Assembly: GCA_021613335.1 (NCBI GenBank)
Contig: JAJTWR010000260.1
Location: forward strand, 3,114,001 to 3,178,000
Reading direction: 5' to 3'
Source: Whitmania pigra
Taxonomy: Eukaryota > Annelida > Clitellata > Hirudinida > Haemopidae
Length of the DNA stretch: 64,000 bases
The translations under genes were made by a program, and so were the position numbers. Shown here piece by piece: positions 28,401-41,500 of this stretch. The notes beneath the pieces are model-generated. The model was not told where the DNA came from. It ran no database searches and saw only the letters and a program-made list of their open reading frames with translations. How positions within the stretch are numbered: position 1 is the stretch's first letter; each line of letters begins with the position of its first letter.

Positions 28401-29535
28401 AACATCAGCAGTGACCTTCTTGGGAACAACTTTATGTTTGGTGCCCTGAGTAAAGTGTATCGACTTTCTCATCCTCCTCAGTCTCATTGAGCAATATTGC
28501 CTTCATAATAAATTATAACACTTTTAAATGTGACCCTGCTACAAATATATTTTGTGCATGGTGTGCAAGTTGAATTACATACTAAGGATAGCAAGTAACG
28601 TAAGCTTCGTCCTAAGAAATATTTTAGAAGATATTTCCATAATCATCAAATTCTATCAGATAGAATATTTCCACATCAATCAACTAAGAGATCTTCAAGC
28701 ACTACATGAAGAATTCAGATAATCAATGATATGCTCAGTGACACCACATGTAAATTATTATTGACAATTTCTGATTAATATTATTAGAAGCATTGTCAAA
28801 AACTTGCAAATGCTTTGATAAATCATTGATGATATACTATTTCAAATGAAAATCATTATAATTTTAAATGTTAATTGAAAGCATTATGCTGGAGGTCTCA
28901 GGACTCCTTGCTAATTTATCACAGCTTAACGAAACATAACTCAGCCATCATTATGATTAAATTGTTAACCATTGTAATAAGCATTTAAAGCTATCATCTT
29001 TAATGAAATTTAAAGCATAAGTTAAAAAATAATAAAAGTGTTTAAATTATTCGTGGAAAACCGTAACTTTATTGTTACTACGTTATGCATGTAATCACCT
29101 GTATCTTTGATAATCTCCATGCCTCAAACCATGTTGCATTTGAGCATCTTTAACAATCTGCAAGACTGGAATAAAAAATGCAATTAACAGTCAGTAGAAA
29201 TACTTAACATAAACCATAAAATCAATTTCATCACATTGTACTTTCTTGCACAGAGGTGACATATGTCACAATACAAACATCGCGTATGCAATATACACAG
29301 CCAAATCAAGAAAACGCTTCTATGAAAAGCACAAATATATCACATGATTTGAATAATAAGATGTCGGTGATACAGTTAAGTCAAAAATGTATGTGTACAC
29401 CAAGATATCCACGTCAACACGTGAATTAAGCCGATACAAAGTACCTTCCAAAGTAAAGCTGTCAGCAGATTTTGGTCCGTTTGATTCGCTTTGCCCACCA
29501 TTTGGCAAATTCTTAATTTCGTTGCTTTTATTCAT
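25477..29535 (-). CDS. SRP68: Signal recognition particle 68 kDa subunit
   Basis: Twelve exons: 29445-29535 (ATG), 29099-29165, 28387-28500, 27963-28164, 27759-27841, 27432-27621, 27059-27295, 26756-26965, 26462-26553, 26111-26243, 25879-26004 and 25477-25722. Phases close throughout, giving 596 aa (human 627). SRP68 pairs with SRP72 and binds 7SL RNA in the cytosolic particle that targets ribosomes to the ER. Diagnostic blocks: QHGLRHGDYQRYRQYCSMRL (RNA-binding, TPR-like N-terminus), DAERSWAYAMELK, NTEPRKKFHMLNRLKKAVEH, SPNMRYCEYNIGD, CFHIGQSYVSIKKWKEAMAL. It ends in FPPDFEPIPAKPFFFDLAL and GFTGYFKKWIWG, the SRP72-binding tail. AATAAA on the minus strand near 25298 is a likely poly(A) signal. 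Confidence 0.96.
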
Positions 29536-29599
29536 ATCGGTAGAATTCCGTATGATGCAGAGTCCACTCACAAAAGCGAATGTAAACAATCGAAGTGCT

Positions 29600-30690
29600 A
29601 TTTCATGTCTGGATCAAAGATTAAATAAAATTAATTTAATTGAGTAAATTATAAACTAAGTGTATAATAAGTATATAATAATATAAAACTAAATAATTTT
29701 TAACTTCTAAGTGTTACTATGTTTTCATATTCATTTTCAAGGTTCCGGTGATCCAAAGGTAGTAATATTTATGGAAAAGCCTTTTCCACTAACTTTATAT
29801 TAATTAATGACTAATTTATGCAACCGGTGGGCGTTGAGTACCTTTCTCGTCCGTGAGTTATGGGCGTAATAGCAAAGATTCTTTTTTGAGAGCGATTGAG
29901 ATCGCGTATCTATTGCTTCTTGTTGTACCTGTATAAGCTGCTACAAAATCTTGTCTCCAAAGCTACAGCAAAGTCAGATGGCAGAATAAATTGGTATCTT
30001 ATCATCCAAAATGAATAAATATGCAGCCATGTGGAACAAAAAAAAAAACATCGCCGAGCTCAGCGCACTACAAAAAATCATAATTACACTACGTGTTATA
30101 ACAACTCACTAATATAATAGTTATTGCCAAACACCTGATCTAATCACCGGCACTTGGCTCGTAACCAGCAAACTGTTACTTAAGTAATTTATTAATTATA
30201 GGCTTATTTCCAGCATAAACCCCACGAAGCTAGAACCGTATTTTACAATTAAAGTATTTATTTTAATAATTTGTCAACGCTGCTGTAACTTATCATTAAT
30301 TATGAAAACCGATTATGATTACCCTGTGAAAACTCACATTAGTAATCCGCCTTCGCTCACTTAATTTTGGTAAGAAATAATGACAAATCAAGTTTAACAA
30401 GAGTTTAAAATATATATAGTAACTTAGTTGACAGGTTTTATATCTTAATTTACGATGATTGCAGTTGGCAAATGACAAGAGGCAGTTGATAATAAAGATA
30501 TTACATAAGCTATTGTCTGTGCAGATAAACAGCCATGTTTTGCATGCTTTGCAACACATGTTAACACAAAAAGCTTGAAGAGAACAGAATATACATAATT
30601 ATTATTAACAATCAATTGCTTATCAATCATCATCATCACCATCATTAGTTGAAACTTCATAGAACACTATAAACTTCAGGAATTCGAAGC
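29600..30690. other. Spacer between SRP68 and RUFY2
   Basis: About 1.1 kb of AT-rich DNA. The 87- and 71-codon minus frames (30296-30660) have no recognisable motifs and are probably chance. It would hold the SRP68 promoter and RUFY2 3' UTR. Confidence 0.4.
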
Positions 30691-30700
30691 AAAAACAAAA

Positions 30701-33700
30701 TCATGAGCAGAATCTCTTCAACAGTTTGTCGCTGCACGTGTCGCAAACTCTGACGGGCTTGGGAAAGGAAGGCAGAGGCATTTTGGTGTTCGAACAGTCG
30801 TTGCAAAAGATCTCGCCACAACTTCTACAGTGGTGCTGAATGCGAATTTTAAATGTCCGCAAATTATCTGATGAAATTAATTATCAATAGCATTGCTGCT
30901 TTTTATGCTACTTTGTTAACCTTTCGCCTGGACACAGAGAAGGTCTTCTGGCACTTCATGCATTCTGAAACGGTCTTATCATCAGTCCACTGAGCATCCA
31001 TCAATGACAGCTGAGCCTCCATCATGTTCTCAACTTTCAATTTTGACCTGTCATTATTCATTCCTGATTGTTTAATCACAGACAATGAGTAAGCATAGTG
31101 TCAGCAATAGAACCACCCTAACTTGCAAACGACCAAGTTGGCATTCATAATCTATTAATTTCTACAAATTAATAATTCATCCAGATGTTTATAACTATTT
31201 AATGATTTGATTATGCATCATAAACACTGTTATCAGAATCTATGTTACGTAATGACACTCACTCGCTCAAATGAGATCCCAGCTCCGTCAATGCCTTTTC
31301 TTGGTCCCCGCACAATTTCTGCAACTCATTTCTTTGAACAACTAGACCGTCATATTCCTATGGCAACAATTCACATGATTCGTTCCCAGCCAGTAATTTG
31401 TACATCATCCCTCTCAAGCCAATGACATATTAATCAGTTAAACGCTGATCATGCATCATCAATGCACATGAATCTCGCAGGTTAAAGTAATGATCTTTTA
31501 CCTTTTTCAAGCTGCAAAGTTCAGAATTGAGTTTGAAGACCTTGACTCTTTCTGCATCGACGTCATTCTGGAGCGAAACCCTCCACTCTCTTTCCATCTT
31601 CAGATCGGTCTCGACCACCTCCCTGCTCGTAATGGAAATCATCGTCAAACAAGAAATAATCGCCGACAACTCAACGAATCTCTCGAACGCCTACACGCCT
31701 TTCTTGGTCCTTCACCGCGAGTTGAGACTCGAGATTCCGAAACAACTCCTCCAATTCCTTCTTTCCACACTGAAAAGTCTTCAACCTGGCAATCAATATG
31801 GGGCTCTAATAATGTATGCATGTTTCTATTAATTATCCACTTTTGAATCTCCCTCAGAATGTAACACGCATTTAACTTTACTAATACAGTCCTATAAATG
31901 ATATAAATTGTCAGTTAAAATGTTTTCTGGACCTGCCTTTGCTGCATTATTAGTCCTATCATTGATAGAGACTTATTGGTAAACAATTTCAAATATACAT
32001 TTAATTTGTTAATTATGTGATTGAATCTTTCAGACTGAAATTAGCTCAAATGCTAGCATGAAAAGAACAGCACTCAATGAGTGACTCACTCGATCTCCAT
32101 CTCTTTGATGGTGAAGGTCATTTGTGAGTTCTTGAGCTCCAACTTGCTGATCATTTCACTTTTATGCTGGAGAGCACTCTCCAGCTCCTGGATCCAAAAT
32201 CATATTTTCAAATATTTTGATTATTATAATTATAAATTTAATAAACTCAAAAACAATATTAATTATTATAATAATTCTTAATAATAAGTCAGGCTTACTT
32301 GTATTTGAGTAACAAATATTTTAATCACAATGTTATTATTTGACCATTAAAAAGCACTTAATTATCACAAAATGATTCCATCAATATTATCAAGTGTTTG
32401 AAAACATTCTAATTGGGCCTACTAAGATACTAAAATGATGAAAACTAATGTTATTCATAATGTCTAAGATACTACAAACCCAAGATTGCACTCATACCAA
32501 TTGCAATTACAAATTAGACTATTTAATACTATTTAATTTAATACTTAAATACTATTTAATTTCTTAATAATACTTTCAAATATCATAACGATTACTAATC
32601 ATTCATGATTAGTCTGTTTGAAAAAATAAATAACTTTTTACAAATTCAAAACACACCTCTGCTTTCTGGGTGAGTTGTATGTTGAGTGCTTTGACGTCAT
32701 CAAGTTGTGTCCTCAGTGAAGTTATGAAGTCCTGTTTCTCATGGATGTCCCTTTCTAACAACCTCATGCCAACTTCCAACTCCTGCTTCAAACCAATTTG
32801 CACCTCTAACTCCTTCTCCAGATCCTGTAAGAATCACAGTCGCAGGTAACTAATTATAACCGTAATTCATTTACTTGGCGCACTTAATTTCAGGATTTGT
32901 CTTCTGAACACATAAACTTGACAATTAATCAATAACAGAAGAGCAATAATCCAGGTGAATACAGTGAAATATATAAATAAAAATACTAAATTGAAATTTT
33001 TAAAACCAACCAATCTCATTTGAACTTGGTCATTCAGCACCTTTTCAGTCTCCTCGCACAAAGCATTTAATCCGAGTCTCGACTTGTTGTACGTGTCCCT
33101 CTCCGTTTGAATGTCCATTTGGGAGTTCTGAAGAAAGTCATATTTCATTCATCTGCTCGCGATATCTTTACGGTGATTTGTAAACAAACCGATTGCATGC
33201 TTAATCAAACTCAATTTCCTATAAAGTTTTTAATTTGGCAATTAATGCACGTTATTACAATCATAACCATCACCATGTTCATAAACATCACTATCACAAC
33301 CACCGTCACGAAGTACAATCATCAATCTAATAAATATGTTACTGTAGCATCCTTCATGGAATTTGATTATGATCATTAATGACGCAGACGTCGTGTAACT
33401 TCCAAAGGAAACTGACGATGATTTGTTTCTTGTGAACTTCGCAGAGGGTCAAGTTTTCGTTCTGAAGGAGGACATTTTCCTTCTGAAGTTGAACGAGACT
33501 CAACTTGGTGATTGTCACTTCCTCTTGTAGGAGAATGTTTTCAGAGGTCAGCGAGTCCATCTTTCGAGTTAGGTTTGCTAAGGATGAACTGAAAGAAATA
33601 TTAACGATGCAATTAAACATACCAGCACAACTTCGTCGTGCAGAGTTAGAATCAATAGCTGAAACAACCTTTGGTTTTTGTTCAGTTCTTCTAAGTAATG

Positions 33701-35712
33701 CTTCTGTTCAATCAGAAGGTTCACATCATTTTTGTCTTCACTGAATATATAATGATTTGGCATGTGATATAATAATGACATAAATTATCAATTTCAACAC
33801 ATCAAATTATCTTTTAATACAATTAAGACTGTTATGGAATAAACAATGCAAACGTTTTATATTTTTGTTAATATTTATGTAATTTTAGTCTAACATTTTC
33901 AAAACAAAAGCAATGAGATCAAAAGAAGCCACTTTGATCAATACACTTAGCATTTCAAATATTTAGAAATGGTTGCACAGTGAAATTCCATCCACCCATT
34001 TGACATATAACTTTATTTTGTGTTCATCTACATCAATTTAGAAACTTTGCAAATATTTATCCTAGATGAGGTTGTCTGAGATTATAGTTAACTCAGAGAG
34101 TCCTAATTTCCTTAATGTTGTAGTATAAATATAGCTTCAATCCTTGCATAAAGGAGCCATAATTACTGGCAGATAATACATCCTCTACCTTACTATTGTT
34201 AAAAATCAAGTTAATTAATTAAGTTTTTATTTCCTATATTTTTAAAACTTAGAAGATGTCAACAAATAAACCTTTTTGCTGGAGTTTCAACTGCATTTTC
34301 TGATGGCACAACCTCTTTCAAGTAGGAACTGTAATCTATTACACCCAGCTGAATCATAACATAATATAATGTTTAAATCCTTAAATAACAATTCAATAAA
34401 TAATGCTTAATAAGCAGACAAGAACAATAAAAATAAAACTGACAGGCATGTCGAGGTCTTCGTCTTTGAAAACAATGATGCAGTCGAGAAAGTTTATTCC
34501 CACCAGGAGTCCGCAGATGACGCTCAGTTCGTCGGCCATCATCAGCGAACCGGGTTCGTAGAAATCTCTTCGATTTGACAAAATAAATTACCTCCTTAAA
34601 TGCCATTAGCTGAACAAGACTCCACAGAAATATAAATAACATGCAAGTATTAACAGTAAATATTACAATGAAAGACAAATGAACAGCAATAAAAAATATT
34701 AACCCTAGCTCCATTCTATGCTCCACCATCAATGCAAAGTATTCTGCCAGTTTCTTCTGCATCATAGCCAGCCTCAACCAAGCCCTTGTGCGACCCAAAC
34801 CGGTCCTGACGGAACGTAATTTACTTGAACGAATGTAATTTACTCGAACGAAAGTAATTTACTCGAACGAAAGTAATTTACTCGAACGAAAGTAATTTAC
34901 TCGAATGAAAGTAATTTACTCGAAAGAACAAAATAAGTGCAAGACTGACTTGATGTTCGACATGTCTCGAATGCTCGTCACCATGTCCAAGATGTTCCTC
35001 GAGAACAGGCCGAGGTGCTCGATGAGTCTCCAAACATCTCGGCTCTCCTTAAGTAAGCCTTTCTTTCCTTCAAAATTTCATTAAATGTCTTCTATTTTTT
35101 ACTGTTGGACCTTTCATTATTTTGTTTAGCAGGTTACTCAATAATACTCAATGATAACAGCAACCAAAACCATTCAATCTAAAAACTCCAAATGCATTAC
35201 TATTCATGCAGCATTTATTCTGAGGTGTTGGCAAATCATGATGCAAATTGCCGCTTATCATCCATATAATAATGATAATAACAAATTAATGATAAAATGC
35301 AGTTGAAACTCCACATAATAACATTTTAAATATCAGTTTGAAATGTTTATTACTGCAAGCACATCAACAAATTCTTCCTTTTTGAAGCACACCAAATTAG
35401 GCTCATTTAAGCATGACTGAGTCTCACAACTTCGAAGACAAGAAGAGCTAAAAGGCTGCAGTCAACTTTTATCATTTTAATAAGAGTTGTGAGTGCAAAT
35501 TCTCTCAGTAAAGTGATCAATGCAATGAGTTACGACCAACCTCGGGACTCGTGATACAAGATGTTCTCGAGGACAATTAAGAAACATTCCAAGTGAATAT
35601 CATCGCTCTCACTGCCAGGCTTGTAGCCTTTTGACAGACTTGAGTCTATCAAGGATTTCATTACAAGCTTGCATATGCTAATCAAATTACATCTTTCAAT
35701 TTTACATCTGTC
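30701..35712 (-). CDS. RUFY2: RUN and FYVE domain protein (RUFY2-like), first exon not found
   Basis: Fifteen exons: 35541-35712, 34950-35067, 34704-34805, 34444-34567, 34272-34348, 33669-33740, 33390-33588, 33011-33127, 32657-32824, 32090-32187, 31699-31785, 31502-31622, 31263-31357, 30921-31047 and 30701-30835 (stop). Every junction keeps phase (604 codons in all). The RUN domain covers [56 protein letters not shown] and [14 protein letters not shown] coiled coil follows ([39 protein letters not shown]), then a FYVE finger ([28 protein letters not shown]) with the PI3P-binding R(R/K)HHCR motif. Order and spacing match RUFY2/RUFY1, endosomal Rab effectors. The junction at 31699 requires a GC donor. 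The first coding exon lies upstream of 35712 and was not identified. Confidence 0.92.
34816..34929. repeat. 19-bp minisatellite, six copies
   Basis: Six tandem units of gtaatttactcgaacgaaa with a few substitutions, in a RUFY2 intron and starting 11 bases upstream (on the minus strand) of the 3' splice site at 34805. Confidence 0.95.
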
Positions 35713-36567
35713 CTGCAAAGCTGTAAATTAATAGACTTTCCAATGCTAAAACATTTGATTGATAGTTTTAAATAAAAAATATATAAAACATACTCATTTT
35801 GAGACCAGTCAGTAATTGTTAACAAGTGCACCTTCACTAAAGAAAAAATTATTTTGCACGGAAATAATATTCCACAATTTGGTTCAATCATCTGTTATTT
35901 TAAAAGTAATAAATAGAACAGAAATGCCTTATATGGCTAGGATATATCACATGATGGGCTGATCACCAAAAGTTCTGATATCAAAGCAGACGATGAAGGA
36001 TAAATAAAGACAAGCCGCATTATCCTAAATTTCTAACCTTCTGACTTCTGAGTTTTAAAGCATTTACTGAAGATAAAAGTTTGCTCGACGAACTACGCGG
36101 CTAGCTAAATGTTGAAACAGTTGTTTACATGAAATCCTTAAACTTCAGTGTTGGCTAGCAAAAAGAACCCACAGCTTCAAAAATCTAAAAGATTTATGTT
36201 TTTCAAATACGATTTTAGTTAACTAAATAAAATGTGCTTGAGAATCCATTATGTGATGGCTAACTGAAGAATTTGACGAAGTATTCTATTATGACATATC
36301 AAGATATTGGCCCTATCTTATTTCATCTCACTTATTTGGTCACAATATTTGGTTAAAGAGATTTCGAATCATTTTTCAGAACTATTTAACAAAATTATAA
36401 ATGATTTGAATGGATTTCTGGATACTGCAGCGCACTTGGAAAGTATAAAAAAAGAACAGAAGGAAACAGAGTCGCTAAAAGCGTCACCGTCACCTGGTTA
36501 AGCTAGGCCTTAGTAAAACAAAAGTCCTCGATGCAGTGGACTCTTCCTCTTTATGGATGAGCCGATT
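35713..36567. other. 5' flank or first intron of RUFY2
   Basis: No exon could be assigned. A 64-codon plus-strand frame at 36307-36501 has no family resemblance. The missing first exon of RUFY2 may lie here or beyond the hAT element. Confidence 0.4.
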
Positions 36568-36575
36568 GCCCCGGC

Positions 36576-37726
36576 CAGGGGCGCAACTAGGGGGGGGGCA
36601 GGGGGGGCGCAAGCCCCCCCAGGCCTAATAGGAGAGACCCTGCAATTTTTCCAAATCCGATGAGTTTTTTTTTTGGTGTGGGGGTGGGATAAGGGGATTT
36701 AACTGGTTTGAAACTTTGAGACAGAAGATAGTCAAAATCATAATAATAATAATCTGTTCTATCTTTAATTCTTTATTAATTATAATTGGTAGTTTTGATT
36801 TGAACAGTTTCAAAAAATTTTCGACTGCGTCGGGCTTTCGTCCCTTTTCTAAACTTGAGCCCCCCCACAGCATTTTTCGCTGGTTATCTGATCATCAGAT
36901 AACCAGTCATTTTGACAACCCTGCCTTGGCTGCTCTTGATGCTTTGCAGAATGGCACAATGACTCCCGAGCTTTCGGAGTTCTGCAGCCTTCATAGAAAA
37001 GACGCTGAAACTGTGCAAAGACAGCTGATGAGTCTGATCCCAATGCATGTATCGAACTTCAAGATCTTTTCTGTGCCACAAGCATTCAGCCCGAGTTGCA
37101 TTATATGCTCGATGTTGCTCTTACTCAGCCATTTACGTCTTCAGATGCAGAAAGGGCATTTTCTAAACTTCGCCTTATTAAAAGTCATCTCAGGACGACT
37201 ATGTCTGCCTGTCGTTTGCAAAGTTTATTGAGAATATCTGCGAACAAAACAACTACTGCATTTCTTCCATGAAATGAAATGGTGAACAGATTTTCACAGA
37301 CTGATCGAAAAATTATTTTGTAACTGCAAACACATCAAAATGTAATTTAGACTACAACATTTCAAAATTGTATTAAACTGTTTAGGATCATAACTTTATA
37401 CATAATTTAGATTAGGTGAAATGTTTAGGATATGAATCATATCATATTACATTTTTAACATATCATAAACTTTTTTTTTTACAGTTGCTTTAACTGGTTG
37501 AAACTTTGAAACAGAAGATAGTCAAGCTCATTAATAAATTATTAAGATACAAAAAAAGACTGCAGACTTATAAATAAAAACTTATAATAATAATCTGTTC
37601 TATCTTTAATTCTTTATTAATTAAAATTAGTAGTATTGATTTGAACAGTTTAAAAAATTTTCGACTGCGTCAGGCTTTTCTAAACTTGAGCCCCCCCCCC
37701 AGCATTTTTCGCTGGTTGCGCCCCTG
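36576..37726 (+). mobile_element. hAT element with perfect 8-bp target duplication
   Basis: It begins CAGGGGCGCAAC and ends GTTGCGCCCCTG (12-bp terminal inverted repeats). It is flanked on both sides by GCCCCGGC (36568-36575 and 37727-37734), the 8-bp duplication expected of hAT elements. Inside is the end of a transposase: DNPALAALDALQNGTMTPEL, a frameshift near 37045, then SIQPELHYMLDVALTQPFTS and SDAERAFSKLRLIKSHLRTT. This matches the hAT C-terminal dimerisation domain. The first two-thirds of the transposase is absent, so this is a non-autonomous derivative. Its 3' subterminal block (about 37487-37714) is duplicated near the 5' end (36700-36885). Confidence 0.9.
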
Positions 37727-37734
37727 GCCCCGGC

Positions 37735-38469
37735 CTTCTACACTACTCTTGGGTAATACTCTATCTCTATACCCGCTGACATATCGTTACACTGAATTAA
37801 GACATTGAAGTCTTGCACTTTATTACTTTGATGGAATCAGCACTTCAAACTAGTTTTTAAAAAAGTAAAAAAAAAGCAACTAGTGATTTAAAATTATTTT
37901 ACTTTCTTGAAACAAAACTGTAACAAAACAATGATAGTCTCCAAAATGATATAGCGATCTAAGCTTTTTGTAACATCCCATTTATTCCCTTACTTTTCTC
38001 GACAAAACGACAAAGAAACGCCTATAGTTCTTGCTTCAAATTACGTTTTATAATAATAATGTAAATATGTATTATAACATTAAAAAATCATTTTAAGCGT
38101 TTCAATTAATCTAATGGTTTCATGAAATTTTAAAATCTAAATTAAATCTCACCATAGATTATCTATTGAGGTATGCATAGAATATTCATTCAAAATTGGG
38201 CGGCATCTCGATGTTTTTGTTGCGGGTGCGTGAGGATTTATAAAAGTAAATACAAGCTGAAGGACGATATTTAGTCTGTTATTTCTGTAGAGGATTTTTA
38301 GCAGGCTGTAAATTTTTAATCGCATTACAAACAAACTGATTCCTTGGTAATCAATCAATACTTCAAGCAAACAATAAGTCCAGTATCTTGCTGTTTTTTA
38401 TCAATTATCTTTTTGTAATATCTTTGCAAAGGACAGTATTTATTACATTGTAAGCTTAATTAAGAATAT
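37735..38469. other. KIF4 5' flank
   Basis: AT-rich with no recognised coding exon. It presumably carries the KIF4 promoter and possibly that of RUFY2 on the other strand. Confidence 0.4.
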
Positions 38470-38505
38470 ATGGTTTACAACAGGCTTGCATCCAAACTGA
38501 ATAAC

Positions 38506-41500
38506 ATGGGAGACAAAGTAATACCTGTAAAAGTTGCTGTACGATGTAGACCTTTGATCCAAAAGGAGCAAAAGGATGGGTGTCAGTGTTGCCTTCAGTT
38601 TGTGCCAGGAGAGCCACAACTCGTAGTTGGAAAGGACAAGGCATTCACTTTTGATTATGTCTTTGGTCCTGACACTGACCAACTGACAGTATATCAGAAG
38701 TCAGTTTTACCCCTCGTAAAAGGACTTTTTAAAGGTATGGAAAGATGCTTGTTTATCAAAAAACATTTTCTCACGTTATGTTTCTGATATTTCTTCTCAG
38801 GCTACAATGCTACAGTTTTGGCCTATGGACAGACAGGCAGTGGCAAGACTTACTCAATGGGTGGTGGATACGGAGTGAATCTCGATTCAGATGAGGAAAT
38901 GGTGGGAATCATCCCTCGTGTCATCAAGGACCTGTTTGCAGGCATAAAAGACTTGGAGCAAAAATATCAGTTTGTCATCAGAGTGTCATACTTGGAGGTG
39001 ATATTTTTTAAAGTCACTATGTTGATGAACGATGTACAAATTCATTTAATTTTTATGCAGCTGTACAAAGATGATCTTTTCGATCTGTTTGTTCCTTCTG
39101 CTAAGAGGGAAAAGGATCAAGTGCAGATTTTGAATGATCATGTAGGAGTTAAGGTCAGTATTTGAATTGATTATTAAAACAAAGGATGAATGTGTAGAAC
39201 TGGAATCATTGATCTCACAGTTGACGGGGATGTCGGAACTCGAAGTGAAGAGTTTCGAGGAAACGATGAAATGCCTCGAAGAAGGATCGCACAGCAGAAC
39301 TGTGGGAGCCACTGCAATGAACAACCAATCGAGTCGATCGCACGCCATCTTCACAGTTCATCTCGACAGGAAGAGCATCATCGACAGGTTGTTGTTTTTG
39401 ATGTTTGACTCGTTGATCGTGGCTCGTGTTGTAATATTATGTGCTACGACAATTTACAACAGTCAAGACTTCTGCAAAGCAAAGTTTCATCTCGTCGATT
39501 TGGCCGGGTCTGAAAGAATTAAAAAGACCCATGCAGAGGGAGAGAGGCTCAAAGAAGGTTTGTGAAGCTTTAAATATGTGGAGACGGTGATAATGAGGAT
39601 AACGATGATGATGATAGAGACATTTTGCAATATTTTGCCAATGAATTTTAAGTGATTTAAACGTTGATTGAAGATGCGATCCTGTAAATTGTTAAAAATG
39701 ATGAAACAGGTATAAACATTAACAAGGGCCTTCTTGTACTCGGTAACGTCATCAGCGCATTGGGCGAGGAAAATTCCAAGAGAGGACACATACCTTACAG
39801 AAACAGCAAACTTACCAGATTACTTCAAGGTTTGCAGCTTTGTTATTTCTTCAATCATTTTAAAAATGCACAGGAGGCTATTTATTTAATAGCAGTATAA
39901 CCTTATTATATCAAGCAATTTATTTAATAATAACATTGTAACCTTATTATATCAAGCAATTTATTTAATAATAACATTGTAACCTCATTATATCGAGTGA
40001 CCTTATTATGTCGGCAATTCGCTGTGCGGTATTACAAATTAAACCATCGAACGCCTGCGACGATTAATCTGATTTTTTATAGATTCACTGGGTGGCAACA
40101 GTCACACTCTGATGATGGCCTGCGTGAGTCCTGCAGATTCAAACATGGAGGAGACCATCAACACTCTGAGATACGCCGACAGAGCAAGGCAGATTAAGAA
40201 CAAACCGGTCGTCAATCGGGACCCGCAAGTTGCCGAATTGATTCGACTCAGACAGCTCGTGAGTGTCGCCGTTCATTGGTCTTTCGGTTCTAATTCGGTC
40301 GTACGTGAAATGTATTTGCCACCGATCCTGGTTTTATGTTAAACGACGAGACATTTTTATATTGAAGTTATTAATTTTGAGATATGTGGTTTTTAAGGAC
40401 ATTTCTTAATTCATCTAACTGATAGGTTCAAGAACTCCAGTCTCAGGGTCTGAATGTGGGAGGTGTAAAAAACAAACCAAGCATAGATGGGGATGGAAAC
40501 GAAAAGATAAGGAAGTTGGAGGTATGTTTGTTAATATATAGTTAGAGGTATGTGTTTGTTGATATACAAAGTTGGAGGTATGTGTTTGTTTACTACATTT
40601 GTCTTGTGGCATCTGCCTTGATTTGCACTGCAATCATAAGGCATTATTGCAAGCATTTGATCTTTGAATGTGATGATGCATTTTGTGGTACAGGAGGAAA
40701 AACTGCAGCTGGTAAACGAGCTTCAGGCATCTGTCATCCAAAACACTGAACTGATGGAGAAGATATTCAAGAGTGAGATGGCCATGGATTGTTTGAAGGA
40801 GAAGCTCCACGAAATAAAAGAAACGACCAAGTTAGATCATCATTGCTTTCATAATTGTTTAAAATGCAGTAACGAACGTGTGCGTGCATCAAATTGATAC
40901 GTCAATCAGCGAGCATTGATTATTAAATTACAGATTCGGCATAAACCAACTGCTCGACACTTCAAAGCTTAAAGTGGACCCGGGTTGTGACGTCACTCAG
41001 ATGGAAAATCAACTCAATCTTGTAAAACAAATGCAGGAAAAATTGCTGCAAATTGAGGTACATTTCAGTAGATTCACATTTTTTGTGGTTTTAAATTTGC
41101 CAAAAGTTTGTAAACATTTCAATGTTCGAGTATTTAAGTACGTCTTAACGATATGCAGACGGAAGTCGATGAGAAAGCATCGGAACAAATGAACGAGGCG
41201 GAGGAGTCTGTGAACGAACCGAGCGAAGTGCACGAGGAAATGAGGAGCAAACACGTCCTGAAACAAGCTCAGATGACCAGAGAGTTGAAGGAACTGAACA
41301 TTCGACTGACAAAGACCCAGGAGTTGGCTTCCCAGATGGAAAACAACAGCAAGGAAATACTGGAGATGCGAGAGAAGCACGAGGTATTGTTACGATTAGT
41401 TTTGTTTGATTGATAATTGTTTAGGTTATGTTCGTATCTGAACTGTTTCAGTAATTTGAATTAATGTGAGTTTCGTGTTACTAGGGTCATTGAACTATAA

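Noticed and set aside
36307..36501. 64-codon plus-strand frame before the hAT element
   Set aside because: No family resemblance, and no splice or start context to connect it with a neighbour.
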